In this document: piece by piece, positions 26,455 to 35,332 of the stretch | Numbering within the stretch: the first letter of the stretch is position 1 | Layout of the letters: the number at the start of each line of letters is the position of its first letter | NCBI RefSeq assembly: GCF_011617245.1 | Contig: NZ_CP050152.1 | Coordinates: forward strand, 620,001 to 684,000 | Reading direction: 5' to 3' | DNA: 64,000 nt | Source of the DNA: Brevibacterium atlanticum | GTDB taxonomy: Bacteria > Actinomycetota > Actinomycetes > Actinomycetales > Brevibacteriaceae | Program-made: the position numbers and the translations under genes | Notes under the pieces: generated by a model | Database searches by the model: none | Seen by the model: only the letters and a program-made list of their open reading frames with translations | What the model was told of the DNA's origin: nothing

Positions 26455-27117
26455 GTGAACGACATGCTGACGCTCCCCTGGGACCACATCGATGACGGTT
26501 CGCCGATCGCCGCGCGAATGGCCGCCTGGGCCGCGCGCGAGATCATCGAGCGGCGCTTCGAACCCGGCGCGCTGCTCACCGAGGCCGACCTCGCCGAGGC
26601 GCTCAAGGCCAGCCGCACCCCGGCACGGGAGGCGATGCTCCAGCTCGAACGCTGGCGGCTCGTCCGCCTCGTCCCGAAGAAGGGTGCGATCGTCACCACC
26701 GTGACCAGCGCCGAACGCCGCGACCTGCTGGCCGTGCGGGCGATGTTCGAGGTCGACGCAGTCCAATCACTCACCACCAGCGACGGCCTCGAACCCGTCG
26801 CCGCCGACCTCCGCGTCCTCCTCGACCGACAGAAGCAGGCGGTCAAGGACGGCGACACCCTCGACTTCGCCAGCGCCGACTACAGCTTCCACGCCCGCAT
26901 CATCCGCAGCGGCGGCAACGCCGTCATCGACGAGATGCTCACGACCATGGGCCCCCGCCTCGCACGCCTGACCTATCAGGTCATCATCGACCGCCCGAGT
27001 TCACTCGACACCCTCTACGACGAACACGCCGAACTCACCGACCTCGCCGAGCGCGGCGACGTCGAGGCCTTCGGCACGCTCGTCCGCCGTCACATCGACG
27101 CCACGCACTTCGCCTGA
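26455..27117 (+). CDS. GntR family regulator (FCD type)
   Basis: The 220-residue regulator has a winged helix at residues 20-75 (AREIIERRFEPGALLTEADL, SRTPAREAMLQLERWRLVRL) and an FCD ligand-binding domain (DLLAVRAMFEVDAVQSL, DYSFHARIIRSGGN, HAELTDLAERGD). FCD regulators respond to carboxylic acids. GTG 26455 is 55 bases after a palindrome terminator, so it has its own promoter. It is followed at 74 bases by an MFS transporter it probably controls. It closely resembles the regulator at 44306: both contain TPAREAML.LERW.LVRLVPKKGAIVT, pointing to duplicated regulatory modules. Confidence 0.9.
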   Translation: MNDMLTLPWDHIDDGSPIAARMAAWAAREIIERRFEPGALLTEADLAEALKASRTPAREAMLQLERWRLVRLVPKKGAIVTTVTSAERRDLLAVRAMFEVDAVQSLTTSDGLEPVAADLRVLLDRQKQAVKDGDTLDFASADYSFHARIIRSGGNAVIDEMLTTMGPRLARLTYQVIIDRPSSLDTLYDEHAELTDLAERGDVEAFGTLVRRHIDATHFA

Positions 27118-27190
27118 CGCCGCCGCTGAACCGCGCACCCAGCACACCTCACCACAGAGAACCACGAACCGTCGACACGGAATCGCAGCA

Positions 27191-28495
27191 ATGACTTCAG
27201 AGACAGCCACAGACACCACCGCCCTGACCGTTGATACCCACACCGACACCTCCGTCGGCACCGACGCCCACCCCCGCCGAGGCGGCTCCGCCCCACCGCG
27301 TCATGCCTGGCTCCGGGTGGCTCCCGCGATGTTCCTCCTGGCCTGGGGCGGCAACCACTTCACCCCGCTCGTGCACATGTACGAAGAGGACGGCGGCTAC
27401 GCCGTCTGGCAGGCGAACCTCCTGCTGGGCATGTACGTGGGCGGACTCATCCCGGGACTGCTGGCAGCCTCGGCGCTGTCGGATCGACGCGGACGCAAAC
27501 CGATCCTCATCGCCGGAGCGATCGCTGCGATCCTCGGCAGCCTGTTCCTCGCGCTCGGCTTCAACCTCTTCTGGCTGTTGTGCGTCGGCCGCGTGCTTGC
27601 CGGCGTCGGAGTCGGTGTGGCGATGTCGGTGGGCACAAGCTGGATCAAGGAGCTCTCGTCACCGCCCTTCGACCACGCGGCCGGCATCACTGCCGGTGCC
27701 CGTCGCCCAGCACTCACCCTGACCTTGGGATTCGCCCTCGGTGCCTTGGTCACCGGGTGTCTGGCCCAGTGGGGGCCGGTGCCCGAGGTGACGCCGTATG
27801 CGGTTCACGGAGTGCTCAACCTCGTCGCACTCATCATCGTTCTCGCCGCGCCCGAATCGCTGCCGAAGCACCGCCGGTCGCAGCAGCACTGGTGGCAGGG
27901 ACTGCGGATTCCGCTCGTCGGGCACCGCACCTTCGTGCGCCTCATCATCCCCGCAGCCCCCTGGGTCTTCGGCGCCGCCGGCATCGCCTACGCGGTCATG
28001 CCCGCTCTCGTCCAGGACGAGCTGGGGGAGTGGACGACCCTGTACGCGACCGTGCTCACCGTCGTCACCCTCGGCGCCGGGGCGCTCGTGCAGAACCTCG
28101 TCCCGCGGGTCAACCGGTGGACAGGCGGTCGCGGACTCGTCGTCGGGCTGGCGATGATGAGCCTCGGCATGATTCTCGCGGTCATCGCCGCACTCGTCGC
28201 CGATCCGGTCCTCGCCTTCGTCGTTGCGATCGTCCTCGGCCTCGCCTACGGCATCTGCGTCGTCTCCGGCCTCATCATCGTCCAGGCAATCGCCGAACCC
28301 GACGACCTGGCCGGAATCACCGGCGTCTACTACTCGCTCGCCTACTCGGGATTCCTGCTGCCGACCGTGCTCGCTGCGCTCCTGCCGTTCATGGGCTACA
28401 GCATCTCGCTCGGCGGGGTCGCGGTGATCTGCCTGCTCAGCCTCGGCGCCGTGTCACTGGGGTCGATGCCGACGGGGTCGCGGCGCACCAACTGA
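27191..28495 (+). CDS. Major facilitator superfamily transporter
   Basis: This 434-residue membrane protein has about 12 helices. A hydrophilic Thr/Asp-rich N-terminus of about 35 residues precedes helix 1 (VAPAMFLLAWGGNHFTPLV). The MFS loop 2-3 motif appears as ALSDRRGRKPILIAGA, and a second-half motif near NRWTGGRGLVVGLAMM. The substrate is unknown. Its place after an FCD-type GntR gene suggests uptake or export of an organic acid. Confidence 0.88.
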   Translation: MTSETATDTTALTVDTHTDTSVGTDAHPRRGGSAPPRHAWLRVAPAMFLLAWGGNHFTPLVHMYEEDGGYAVWQANLLLGMYVGGLIPGLLAASALSDRRGRKPILIAGAIAAILGSLFLALGFNLFWLLCVGRVLAGVGVGVAMSVGTSWIKELSSPPFDHAAGITAGARRPALTLTLGFALGALVTGCLAQWGPVPEVTPYAVHGVLNLVALIIVLAAPESLPKHRRSQQHWWQGLRIPLVGHRTFVRLIIPAAPWVFGAAGIAYAVMPALVQDELGEWTTLYATVLTVVTLGAGALVQNLVPRVNRWTGGRGLVVGLAMMSLGMILAVIAALVADPVLAFVVAIVLGLAYGICVVSGLIIVQAIAEPDDLAGITGVYYSLAYSGFLLPTVLAALLPFMGYSISLGGVAVICLLSLGAVSLGSMPTGSRRTN

Positions 28496-28520
28496 TAGTC
28501 GGCGCCGCGCCTCGCTCCGG

Positions 28521-29100
28521 TCATCGATCGGTTCCATGCGCGCTCCCTGTATGCTCACGCGTCGAGAGTGCGACCCGGCGAGAGGCGCGGAGGATCTCAT
28601 CCGAAAGCTCCGGGTCTGATACGGCGCGCGCCAGCACGATGCCCCCAACCAGTCGTGCGGCGTCGGCGACGGCATGATCCCTGCTCATGCCGGCCCGCTC
28701 CAGTGCGTCAAAGAGATCTCGAACACCTTGTTCGTATGCGAGGCGGAGATCGGCGTCGTCGCTCCGCCAGCGCGCTCACGGGGCATCCGGCGGCTCGGTC
28801 GTCACGATGAGCAGGTGAGAGGTAGCTGTCGACGAACGAGTGATGGGTTGTTTGCACCTTGTCCGTGCCGTCATGGACGAGGGCAGCACGACGTCGTGCA
28901 ATGGCAAATCGTGCCGCCTCAACAAGCAGCGACGCTCTCGAAGAGAACTGTTTGTAGAAGCCGCCGGTCGTGAGCCCAGCGCCGCCGGTCACAGCGGCTA
29001 CCGTCATCGCTTCGGCACCGCCGGTGCACAGGAGCTCCGAAGCGATCTCGATCATTTGATCACGGTGTGCCTGAGCTTGAGCTCGCGAGACTCGGGGCAT
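28521..29100 (-). pseudogene. TetR family regulator, frameshifted
   Basis: Starting at ATG 29098-29100, the first frame gives a good TetR N-terminus (QMIEIASELLCTGGAEAMTVAAV, GLTTGGFYKQFSSRASLL) and runs to SPAHRDDRAAGCPVSALAER before stopping at 28708. The next frame continues the family's C-terminus in register (SDDADLRLAYEQGVRDLFDA, then LVGGIVLARAVSDPELSDEIL) and ends at 28521-28523. The sequence reads GCGGAGCG where GCGAGCG would restore ALASDDADL, so one extra C (+ strand 28764-28765) breaks it. It is divergent from the SDR gene with an operator between. It may be a true recent mutation or a sequencing error; about 192 residues if repaired. Confidence 0.85.
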
Positions 29101-29120
29101 GTCAATTCCGTCCTGATCGT

Positions 29121-29142
29121 ATAGATTATTTTTAACATCTAT
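29121..29142. promoter_or_regulatory. TetR operator between tetR and SDR genes
   Basis: ATAGAT-N10-ATCTAT is an inverted repeat in an AT-rich divergent promoter region, the expected place for autoregulation by the adjacent TetR. Confidence 0.55.
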
Positions 29143-29168
29143 TTTGCCACGAGCGGAGGAACATACGT

Positions 29169-29870
29169 ATGAATGCTTGTTTTGACGGGTCTGTGGCGTT
29201 GGTGACGGGCGGTCAGCGAGGCTTGGGGAGAGCTTTTGCAGACGAACTGCTGCGGCGCGGTGCAACTCTGGTGTATGTGACGTCGCGCCATCCAGAGCCT
29301 ACGGGTGACACGCGAATAGTGCCCCTGGAGCTCGATGTCACGGATGACGCGCAGGTGGCTGCTCTTCCTGATTCAGCGCCGAACGTGAACCTGCTGATAA
29401 ATAGTGCAGGCGTCTCGGTTGCCACCCCTCTGCTCCAGGCCTCGTGGGAGGACATCATCGGGAACTTCGAGGCGAATGCATATGGCCCGCTGCGCGTCGT
29501 GCGAGCCATGGCTCCGGTCTTGGCGGGAGCATCACCGAGCCGCCTGGTGAACGTGCACTCTGTGCTCTCTTGGATTGCCGGTTATGGTGCTTACGGTGCG
29601 TCCAAGGCGGCATTGTGGGCGATCTCGAATCAGCTTCGAATCGAGCTGGCTGGGCAAGGAACGACTGTGACCGGGGTGCATCTCGGACTCGCGGACACGG
29701 ACATGACCGCAGGTGTCCCTGGTCCCAAACTCGCTCCCGACTTTGTCGCAGCTACCGTCCTCGACGGCGTCGCGAACGGTGCGACGGAGGTTTTGGTCGA
29801 CGAGATCAGTCAGACCGTGAAAAACCAGCTCTCTGGGCCTGTCGAAGCTCTCGTCCTCGGCTCCGCCTGA
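29169..29870 (+). CDS. Short-chain dehydrogenase/reductase
   Basis: The 233-residue SDR has a Rossmann motif VTGGQRGLGRAFADEL, NSAGVS in place of the usual NNAG, and the catalytic Ser (NVHSVLSWIAG) with YGASKAAL (Tyr and Lys at YxxxK). It would reduce or oxidise an alcohol or carbonyl with NAD(P). ATG 29169 has CGGAGGA upstream. Divergent from the frameshifted TetR gene, so it is probably its target and may now be constitutively expressed. Base composition is less GC-rich than the flanking backbone. Confidence 0.88.
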   Translation: MNACFDGSVALVTGGQRGLGRAFADELLRRGATLVYVTSRHPEPTGDTRIVPLELDVTDDAQVAALPDSAPNVNLLINSAGVSVATPLLQASWEDIIGNFEANAYGPLRVVRAMAPVLAGASPSRLVNVHSVLSWIAGYGAYGASKAALWAISNQLRIELAGQGTTVTGVHLGLADTDMTAGVPGPKLAPDFVAATVLDGVANGATEVLVDEISQTVKNQLSGPVEALVLGSA

Positions 29871-30282
29871 TGGCGCCGTCCGATAGGGGCGCAGCGGCGC
29901 TCATGTGAGCGCTGCGCATGACCCCGAGTACCTGGGATCGCCGACGGATTGTCAGCGGCTGCATCGGGGACGGTAACGATTGCCGGGCGGATGTCGCGGC
30001 ATGCAGTGACGAGGGGGCGGGCGGGAGGAAGTCCGTGTGGCGCAGTCGATAGTAGACGCCGGCAAGGTTGCAGGGTGCAACCGTCGATTGAGCGATGACA
30101 ACTCCGGAGACCCTGCACGCGCCGTCGCTCGTGACCTCGAGGGTTCCGGTCCCGATGATGAGAGAAACGGGTTCGGTGTGATGAGCGCGATGGCCGGCTC
30201 ATTTACCGAGGCCACTACATATTGTCGTCGCCAGGCAGAATCCCAAGCGGTCGGTCCCTCGAACCATCCGATTGCAATGGCC
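29871..30282. other. Gap with no gene recognised
   Basis: The 412-base stretch between the SDR gene and the second TetR gene has no convincing coding frame. A bulged hairpin at 29889-29917 (GCGCTCA-TG-TGAGCGC core) just after the SDR stop may be its terminator. Otherwise I see nothing. Confidence 0.6.
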
Positions 30283-30930
30283 TCAAGAAGGTGCGATGTC
30301 CCATCCGTCTAGGACTGCGGTGAGTCCGGTCCGGGCTTCCAGGTACAGCGACTGCACGCTGACCTCGTCGCCGTTTACCGCGCGTCGAGCCCATTCGTCG
30401 AACGCTTGGCGCACCAGTGTGGAAACGAGTGCGACGATGCACCTGCTCGTCAGCAGATCATTTCCGGATATCTGCGCTGCTGCTTCCGCAAGTTCGGAGA
30501 CATGGGTCTCATCCCGCGCCAGTGTGATCGCCAGCAGGTCCGGCTCGTTCAGGGCGAGCCGGCGTAGTCGCAGTGCTCGCTCATGCTCGGTGCGTGGCTT
30601 GGCGTCGAACGCAGTAACCTCGGCGAGCCATCCTTGCTCCAGCGCAGCAGCGAGGGGCACTCCTTCTGCGGTTCTGGCAAGAGTGACCGCGATCGCGGTT
30701 TCCCAGCCTCGGTCGTCGGAGAAGACGGCGTGCTCTTTGGTCGGTGCATACCGGAAGAACGTCCGTTGAGCGACGCCGGCCTGTTCAGCGATGTCATCGA
30801 CTGTCGTTGCTCGCACGCCCTGGGATTCGAACAGTAACAGCGCCGCATCGGCGATCTCCCGCATCGTCTCGCGACGTCTTCGTTCGCGCAGGCCGACCGC
30901 GGGCTCGGATGGAACCTGTTGATCACACAT
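30283..30930 (-). CDS. TetR family transcriptional regulator
   Basis: The 215-residue protein has a TetR helix-turn-helix (RRRETMREIADAALLLFESQGV; TTVDDIAEQAGVAQRTFFRYAPTKEHAV). The C-terminal part resembles the TetR_C domain found in mycobacterial-type repressors (GWLAEVTAFDA). Divergent from a 14-helix-type MFS exporter with a strong operator palindrome beginning 12 bases before its ATG, so it is almost certainly the repressor of that efflux pump and of itself. A cytotoxic export substrate is the likely inducer. Confidence 0.9.
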   Translation of the reverse strand: MCDQQVPSEPAVGLRERRRRETMREIADAALLLFESQGVRATTVDDIAEQAGVAQRTFFRYAPTKEHAVFSDDRGWETAIAVTLARTAEGVPLAAALEQGWLAEVTAFDAKPRTEHERALRLRRLALNEPDLLAITLARDETHVSELAEAAAQISGNDLLTSRCIVALVSTLVRQAFDEWARRAVNGDEVSVQSLYLEARTGLTAVLDGWDIAPS

Positions 30931-30941
30931 GATGTCATAGT

Positions 30942-30970
30942 ACAGTATGTGCCGTATTGGCAGATACTGT
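30942..30970. promoter_or_regulatory. TetR operator for the efflux pump
   Basis: ACAGTATGTGCC-N5-GGCAGATACTGT has 12-base arms with one mismatch. It lies between the divergent TetR and DHA2 exporter genes. Confidence 0.8.
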
Positions 30971-31032
30971 CATGTATCCTGGCTCAGGCTCGATAGCCTG
31001 CCCGCCCGAAGACGAACACACGAAGGACACAC

Positions 31033-32502
31033 ATGAGCACACAAGAGCACCCGCCCGCCACTGAGGATCCTGCCGCAACGACGCGTAAGCATGGAAGGTC
31101 GGTCATCGCGCTCCTCGTCGGTTCGGCTTTCGTCGTGATCCTCAACGAGACGATCATGAGCGTGGCGCTGCCGAGTCTCATGGTCGACCTGAGTATCTCG
31201 GCGAGCACGGCGCAGTGGCTCACGACTGGCTTCCTACTGACGATGGCCGTCGTGATTCCGCTCACCGGCTACCTCCTGGATCGCTTCTCGCTGCGTGCGC
31301 TCTTTCTCACGGCGATGTCCGCATTTTCACTCGGTACCCTGGTAGCGGCCCTTGCGCCTGGATTCGGAATTCTTCTGGCAGGGCGAGTGGTGCAGGCATC
31401 AGGTACGGCGATCATGATGCCGTTGCTCTTTACGACTGTGCTGAACGTCGTCGAGCCGTCACGGAGAGGCCGCATGATGGGCGTGATTTCGGTTGTCATG
31501 GCCGTCGCACCGGCGGTCGGGCCGACTGTTTCGGGCATAATCCTTGCAGTCTTGGACTGGCGGTGGATGTTCTGGATTGTGCTGCCGATTGCACTCATCG
31601 CGCTGGCACTGGGCGCCGTGTGGGTGCGCAACGTGACAGAGCTGCGTGAGGCACGTTTCGATCTGTTGTCCGTCGTCTTGTCGGCGTTGGGCTTCGGCGG
31701 TCTGATCTTCGGCCTCAGTTCGATCGGCGAATCAGCTTCCGGGCATGCGCCGATCGCTCCGTGGATTCCCATCGTCATCGGTTCAGCTGCGTTGCTGGCA
31801 TTCGTCATCCGCCAGATCGCTCTGCAGCGTACCGACAGCGCCCTTCTGGACCTGCGCACTTTCCGGTCGCGTTCGTTCACGCTCGCGATCGTCCTCGTTA
31901 CGGTGGTTTTTGCCGCTCTGTTCGGCTCTCTGATCCTGTTACCGATGTATCTCCAGCAGGTGCTGGGGGTCGACACGCTCAGCGTCGGACTGATCCTTTT
32001 GCCCGGAGGTGTCCTCATGGGCGCGGCGGCTCCGCTGGTCGGCTCGCTGTTCGACCGCTTTGGACCGACGCCGCTCGTGATTCCCGGGATGACCGTGGCC
32101 GCGCTCGCGTTGTGGGGAATGGCCACTTTCGGACTCAACACGCCTATCTGGTGGATCATCGTCGTGCAGATGACTCTCAACGCGGGGCTCGCGTTCGTAT
32201 TCACTCCGCTGCTCACATCGGCGCTCGGAGCCTTGCCCGCGGCTCTCTACTCGCACGGCAGTGCCACACTCAGCACGATCCAGCAGGTCGCTGGTGCCGC
32301 TGGCACCGCTCTGTTCGTCACCCTCATGTCCGTGCAGTCGGCGACGGCCGGGAAGATGGGGGCGGACCTTGCGGAGTCGACGGCGCACGGAACTCATTCC
32401 GCTTTCGTAGTGGGGGCATCCATGGCATCAGTGGGCATTCTGCTTGCGTGTTTCGTGCGACGTCCCGAGGGTGGCGGCACACGAACACCGATTCCGCACT
32501 GA
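31033..32502 (+). CDS. DHA2 family multidrug efflux MFS transporter
   Basis: The 489-residue exporter is of the drug:H+ antiporter-2 type with about 14 helices. Typical motifs: helix 1 LNETIMSVALPSLMVDL, antiporter motif LLDRFSLRALFLTAM after helix 2, motif C-like VMAVAPAVGPTVSGIIL in helix 5. A mostly hydrophilic 20-residue N-terminus precedes the first helix. It is regulated by the divergent TetR gene through the palindrome upstream. Substrates may be dyes, antibiotics or catabolic intermediates. Confidence 0.9.
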   Translation: MSTQEHPPATEDPAATTRKHGRSVIALLVGSAFVVILNETIMSVALPSLMVDLSISASTAQWLTTGFLLTMAVVIPLTGYLLDRFSLRALFLTAMSAFSLGTLVAALAPGFGILLAGRVVQASGTAIMMPLLFTTVLNVVEPSRRGRMMGVISVVMAVAPAVGPTVSGIILAVLDWRWMFWIVLPIALIALALGAVWVRNVTELREARFDLLSVVLSALGFGGLIFGLSSIGESASGHAPIAPWIPIVIGSAALLAFVIRQIALQRTDSALLDLRTFRSRSFTLAIVLVTVVFAALFGSLILLPMYLQQVLGVDTLSVGLILLPGGVLMGAAAPLVGSLFDRFGPTPLVIPGMTVAALALWGMATFGLNTPIWWIIVVQMTLNAGLAFVFTPLLTSALGALPAALYSHGSATLSTIQQVAGAAGTALFVTLMSVQSATAGKMGADLAESTAHGTHSAFVVGASMASVGILLACFVRRPEGGGTRTPIPH

Positions 32503-32514
32503 TCGCGTTCCCTC

Positions 32515-32690
32515 GGACATGAGGTGTCGTAGACGGCGGATGCAATAGTGGTGCCGCCAGGTAGCCGTTGCAGTGGATGTTCCAGATCCACACGGCTTCC
32601 TGCCGTTGGTCTTCTGAGGTCGAGGTGCAGGCGTAGAGGAACTCTTCGGTGACGATCCGCTTGATGTGAGTGATGCCGCGGTGCCGTCGC
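32515..32690 (-). pseudogene. IS481-family transposase C-terminal remnant
   Basis: On the - strand GITHIKRIVTEEFLYACTST and EDQRQEAVWIWNIHCNGYL resemble the end of IS481-type transposases (GITH...RTRPYRPQTNGKVERFNR..TEEF.YA....WNIHYNYHRPH). The section between GITH and RIVTEEF, which should hold RPYRPQTNGKVERF, is missing, and the frame decays after WNIH. No terminal repeats are seen. It is a fossil of transposition inside the accessory region. Confidence 0.5.
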
Positions 32691-33023
32691 CTAAACCGTA
32701 GTCCAATTCGTGCTCGGCTGCCGCCGGCGCCACGGCAGGTCGTCAGCAGATCAACATGTCAGACTGACAACCCCGAATAGAGTGTGCACGCCATAATTCC
32801 ATAACAAGGCGCTCCGCTCTGCTGCCGACTCGTCGCCTCTGCGGCAAACCGCTCCTGAGTGCAAAGTAAGAATCTCGCCGCTATCGGCCCTCGAGGGGCC
32901 GTCATCGGCCACGTGATGGGACGACTGGCTGACCCACTTGCAATTCGGGCGACAACTTATATCCTGTGCGCGGTCTTACCGAGCGGCGATGTTTCGGGAC
33001 CACCTACTGCAAGGGACCCAGGT
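32691..33023. other. Gap before the CarD-like gene, no gene recognised
   Basis: No convincing coding frame. A small palindrome (CGGCCC-TCGA-GGGCCG type, near 32886-32902) is present. The CarD frame is open back to 32859 but its N-terminal extension has no family similarity. Confidence 0.5.
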
Positions 33024-33503
33024 ATGCGACTGGTTGAGGGGAAGCGTGTGGTTCACCCCGCACATGGTGTATTGACGATCACTGGCGTGTCAATGAGGAC
33101 CGTCAATGGATCGACCAGAGAATGGGCGATCGCGAGGTGTCTGGCTCCTGCGTTGACCATCGAGTTTCCAGTCGAAAACGTGGGCCTGATCGGTCTGCGC
33201 GAGCCCTTGGGACGTTCGGCGGCCCAATCGATACTTGATTCGATGGGCGCGCTCAGCCAGAGCGAACCGGAGAACTGGTCGCGCCGCTTCAAAGCGAACG
33301 AGGAGAAATTGGCATCGGGCCGCCCGGAACGCCTCGCTGAAGTCGTACAGAGCCTCTACGTCCGCAAATCCAAAAGTGAGCTTTCAGCAGGCGAGCGTAA
33401 GCTTCTGCTCGCGGCTTCTGACCTCCTCGCCGGTGAGCTGTCCGTCGCCTTGGGGATGACAATCGATGCGGCTCTCGAGCGAATCGATCAACAGCTTTCA
33501 TAG
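33024..33503 (+). CDS. CarD-like RNA polymerase-binding regulator (divergent paralogue)
   Basis: The 159-residue protein is about the size of mycobacterial CarD (162). It has the N-terminal RNA-polymerase-interacting Tudor-like domain (MRLVEGKRVVHPAHGVLTIT) and the C-terminal DNA-binding part with NWSRRFKANEEKLASGRPERLAEVV, where the Trp corresponds to the minor-groove wedge of CarD, then LSAGERKLLLAASDLLAGEL. CarD stabilises the open promoter complex. Actinobacterial chromosomes normally carry a well conserved essential copy starting MxFxVGDTVVYPHHG; this one is clearly different, so it is probably a second, acquired copy. ATG 33024 has AAGGGA upstream. Confidence 0.85.
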   Translation: MRLVEGKRVVHPAHGVLTITGVSMRTVNGSTREWAIARCLAPALTIEFPVENVGLIGLREPLGRSAAQSILDSMGALSQSEPENWSRRFKANEEKLASGRPERLAEVVQSLYVRKSKSELSAGERKLLLAASDLLAGELSVALGMTIDAALERIDQQLS

Positions 33504-33674
33504 GTGATGGCCACTCTTGCGAGCTGTGGTCGGGAAGGCGAACGAATTCCCGTGCATCGCGACCCATGGATGAGTCTTGCGTCTCACCGCTGAGGGCAGA
33601 TGTGCGGACATTGTTGGTAGTTGCTCTGACAGGGCAGGTGATCTGGCTCCCGCAGTATGTTGCGAGAGGAAAAT

Positions 33675-33711
33675 CCGTGGGCGGGACACTGAGTCAATGT
33701 CCCGCCCACGG
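33675..33711. terminator. Terminator of the aldehyde dehydrogenase gene
   Basis: CCGTGGGCGGGACA and TGTCCCGCCCACGG form a perfect 14-bp stem with a 9-base loop, 41 bases beyond the aldehyde dehydrogenase stop on the - strand. Confidence 0.8.
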
Positions 33712-33751
33712 CCATCATTCGGCGCAGCTCAAGGTGAGATCACCCGAGAAA

Positions 33752-35227
33752 TCAATGCGTGATGTCGATGGAGACGTGTTTTCTCTGAGTGAAGCTCTCG
33801 ATCATGCCTTCGAGTGAGAACTCTCGACCGATTCCGCTGCGCTTGTAACCGCCGTAGGACTGTCCGAGAACTTGTCCTCCGCCCTGATTGACCTGGATCC
33901 ATCCGGCCTCGATCGAATGAGCGGCACGCAGCGCCTTGCCGACGTCGTGTGTCCAGATGAATGCCGACAGCCCGTAGTGCGTGTCGTTGGCCATCCGGAT
34001 CACTTCGTCCTCGTCATCCCAGGGAATGACGCACATGACGGGGCCGAAGATCTCCTCCTGTGCAATGCGCCAGTCATTCTCCACACCGACGATCACGGTC
34101 GGCTCGACGTAGTATCCCTCGGACAACGGACCTTCGGTGGGCGGTTGTCCACCGATGGCGACGGTAGTGCTTTCGCGGTTGATCCCCTCTTCGATGTAGC
34201 TGCAGACTTGTTCGAACTGCTTCTTGTTGACGATTGCGCCGATGTCAGAGTCTTCGTCGAGAGGGTCGCCGACTTTGAGTTTGGCAAGGTGCTTCTTGAG
34301 CTTTTCGACGAATGAGTCGAGAATGCTCCGGTGCACAAAGAGGCGAGATCCAGCAGTACATGATTGGCCTTGACGCACGAAACGCATTCCGGTGATCGTG
34401 CCCTCGGCAACCCAATCCTCGTCGGCATCCGGATATACGATCTGAGGGTTCTTGCCACCCAGCTCAAGTGAAACCGGAAGGATCCGGTCCGAGGCGACGG
34501 ACATCACTCGTGAGCCCACTCCGGTGGAGCCGGTGAATGACAGCTTCTGCACATTGGGGTGGGCGATGAGCGCCTCTCCGGCCTCGGCGCCGAAACCGAC
34601 GACAACGTTGAGGACGCCGTGTGGAAGGTGCTCATTGGCGATTTTGGCGATCTCAAGGACGGCCAGAGGGGCGTCTTGGGCTGCTTTGAGCACGACCGTG
34701 TTGCCAGCAGCGATCGCCGAAGCAATCTTCATCACCGCCAGTTGCACTGGTGCGTTCCACGGGGTGATCGCTCCGACCACTCCCAGCGGTTCGCGACGAG
34801 AGTAGTCCAAAGCTGTTGCTTTGAGCGGGATCGTTTCACCTTTGGTCTCTCCGGAGAGTGAGCCGAAGTATCGGAACACATCGACGGCGAAGGCAACTTC
34901 TCCCCTCGATTGTGTCCGCAGCGCATTGCCGTTCTCCAACGAGATGATGCGTGCTATGCGTTCCGCGTGAGGCTCGAGTGCGTCAGCGATCTGTTGAAGA
35001 ATGCGTCCTCGGCTGCGAGGCGCGGTATCCCTCCACATTGGAAAAGCATGAGCGGCTGCGGAGACTGCCGCATCGACATCCGCCTCACCGCCCCGCGGAA
35101 CTCGTGCGATCTCATTGCGATCTCTGGGGCTTTCAACGGTGATCCATTCGTCGCTTTGTGCCGCGACCCACTGACCATCGATCAGATTCAGGTATTCATC
35201 GGAAAGCTGTGCGGTAACTGTAGCCAT
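33752..35227 (-). CDS. NAD(P)-dependent aldehyde dehydrogenase
   Basis: The 491-residue enzyme of the ALDH superfamily oxidises an aldehyde to a carboxylic acid. Motifs: GAITPWNAPVQLAVMKIASA, FTGSTGVGSRVM (nucleotide loop), catalytic Glu in LELGGKNPQIV and catalytic Cys in RQGQSCTAGSRLFV, then EEIFGPVMCVIPWDDEDE. The closest general type is the betaine/aromatic aldehyde dehydrogenase group; the substrate cannot be fixed. The start at 35227 has GGAGGT upstream. It follows a beta-hydroxyacid dehydrogenase by 105 bases on the same strand, so the two likely act in one pathway. Confidence 0.9.
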   Translation of the reverse strand: MATVTAQLSDEYLNLIDGQWVAAQSDEWITVESPRDRNEIARVPRGGEADVDAAVSAAAHAFPMWRDTAPRSRGRILQQIADALEPHAERIARIISLENGNALRTQSRGEVAFAVDVFRYFGSLSGETKGETIPLKATALDYSRREPLGVVGAITPWNAPVQLAVMKIASAIAAGNTVVLKAAQDAPLAVLEIAKIANEHLPHGVLNVVVGFGAEAGEALIAHPNVQKLSFTGSTGVGSRVMSVASDRILPVSLELGGKNPQIVYPDADEDWVAEGTITGMRFVRQGQSCTAGSRLFVHRSILDSFVEKLKKHLAKLKVGDPLDEDSDIGAIVNKKQFEQVCSYIEEGINRESTTVAIGGQPPTEGPLSEGYYVEPTVIVGVENDWRIAQEEIFGPVMCVIPWDDEDEVIRMANDTHYGLSAFIWTHDVGKALRAAHSIEAGWIQVNQGGGQVLGQSYGGYKRSGIGREFSLEGMIESFTQRKHVSIDITH

Positions 35228-35332
35228 GAGTGTAGTACCTCCAAGAAGTATTGCGTGTATCGGTCAGGTTGTGTGTCGCCGAGTGGTTCCGTGCCAGAGT
35301 GGGGAGACGACCCCGACCCTGGGCTCCGGCGC

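Noticed and set aside
29952..30312. Small frames on both strands in the gap between the SDR and TetR genes
   Set aside because: They overlap one another antisense, lack ribosome sites and show no family motif.
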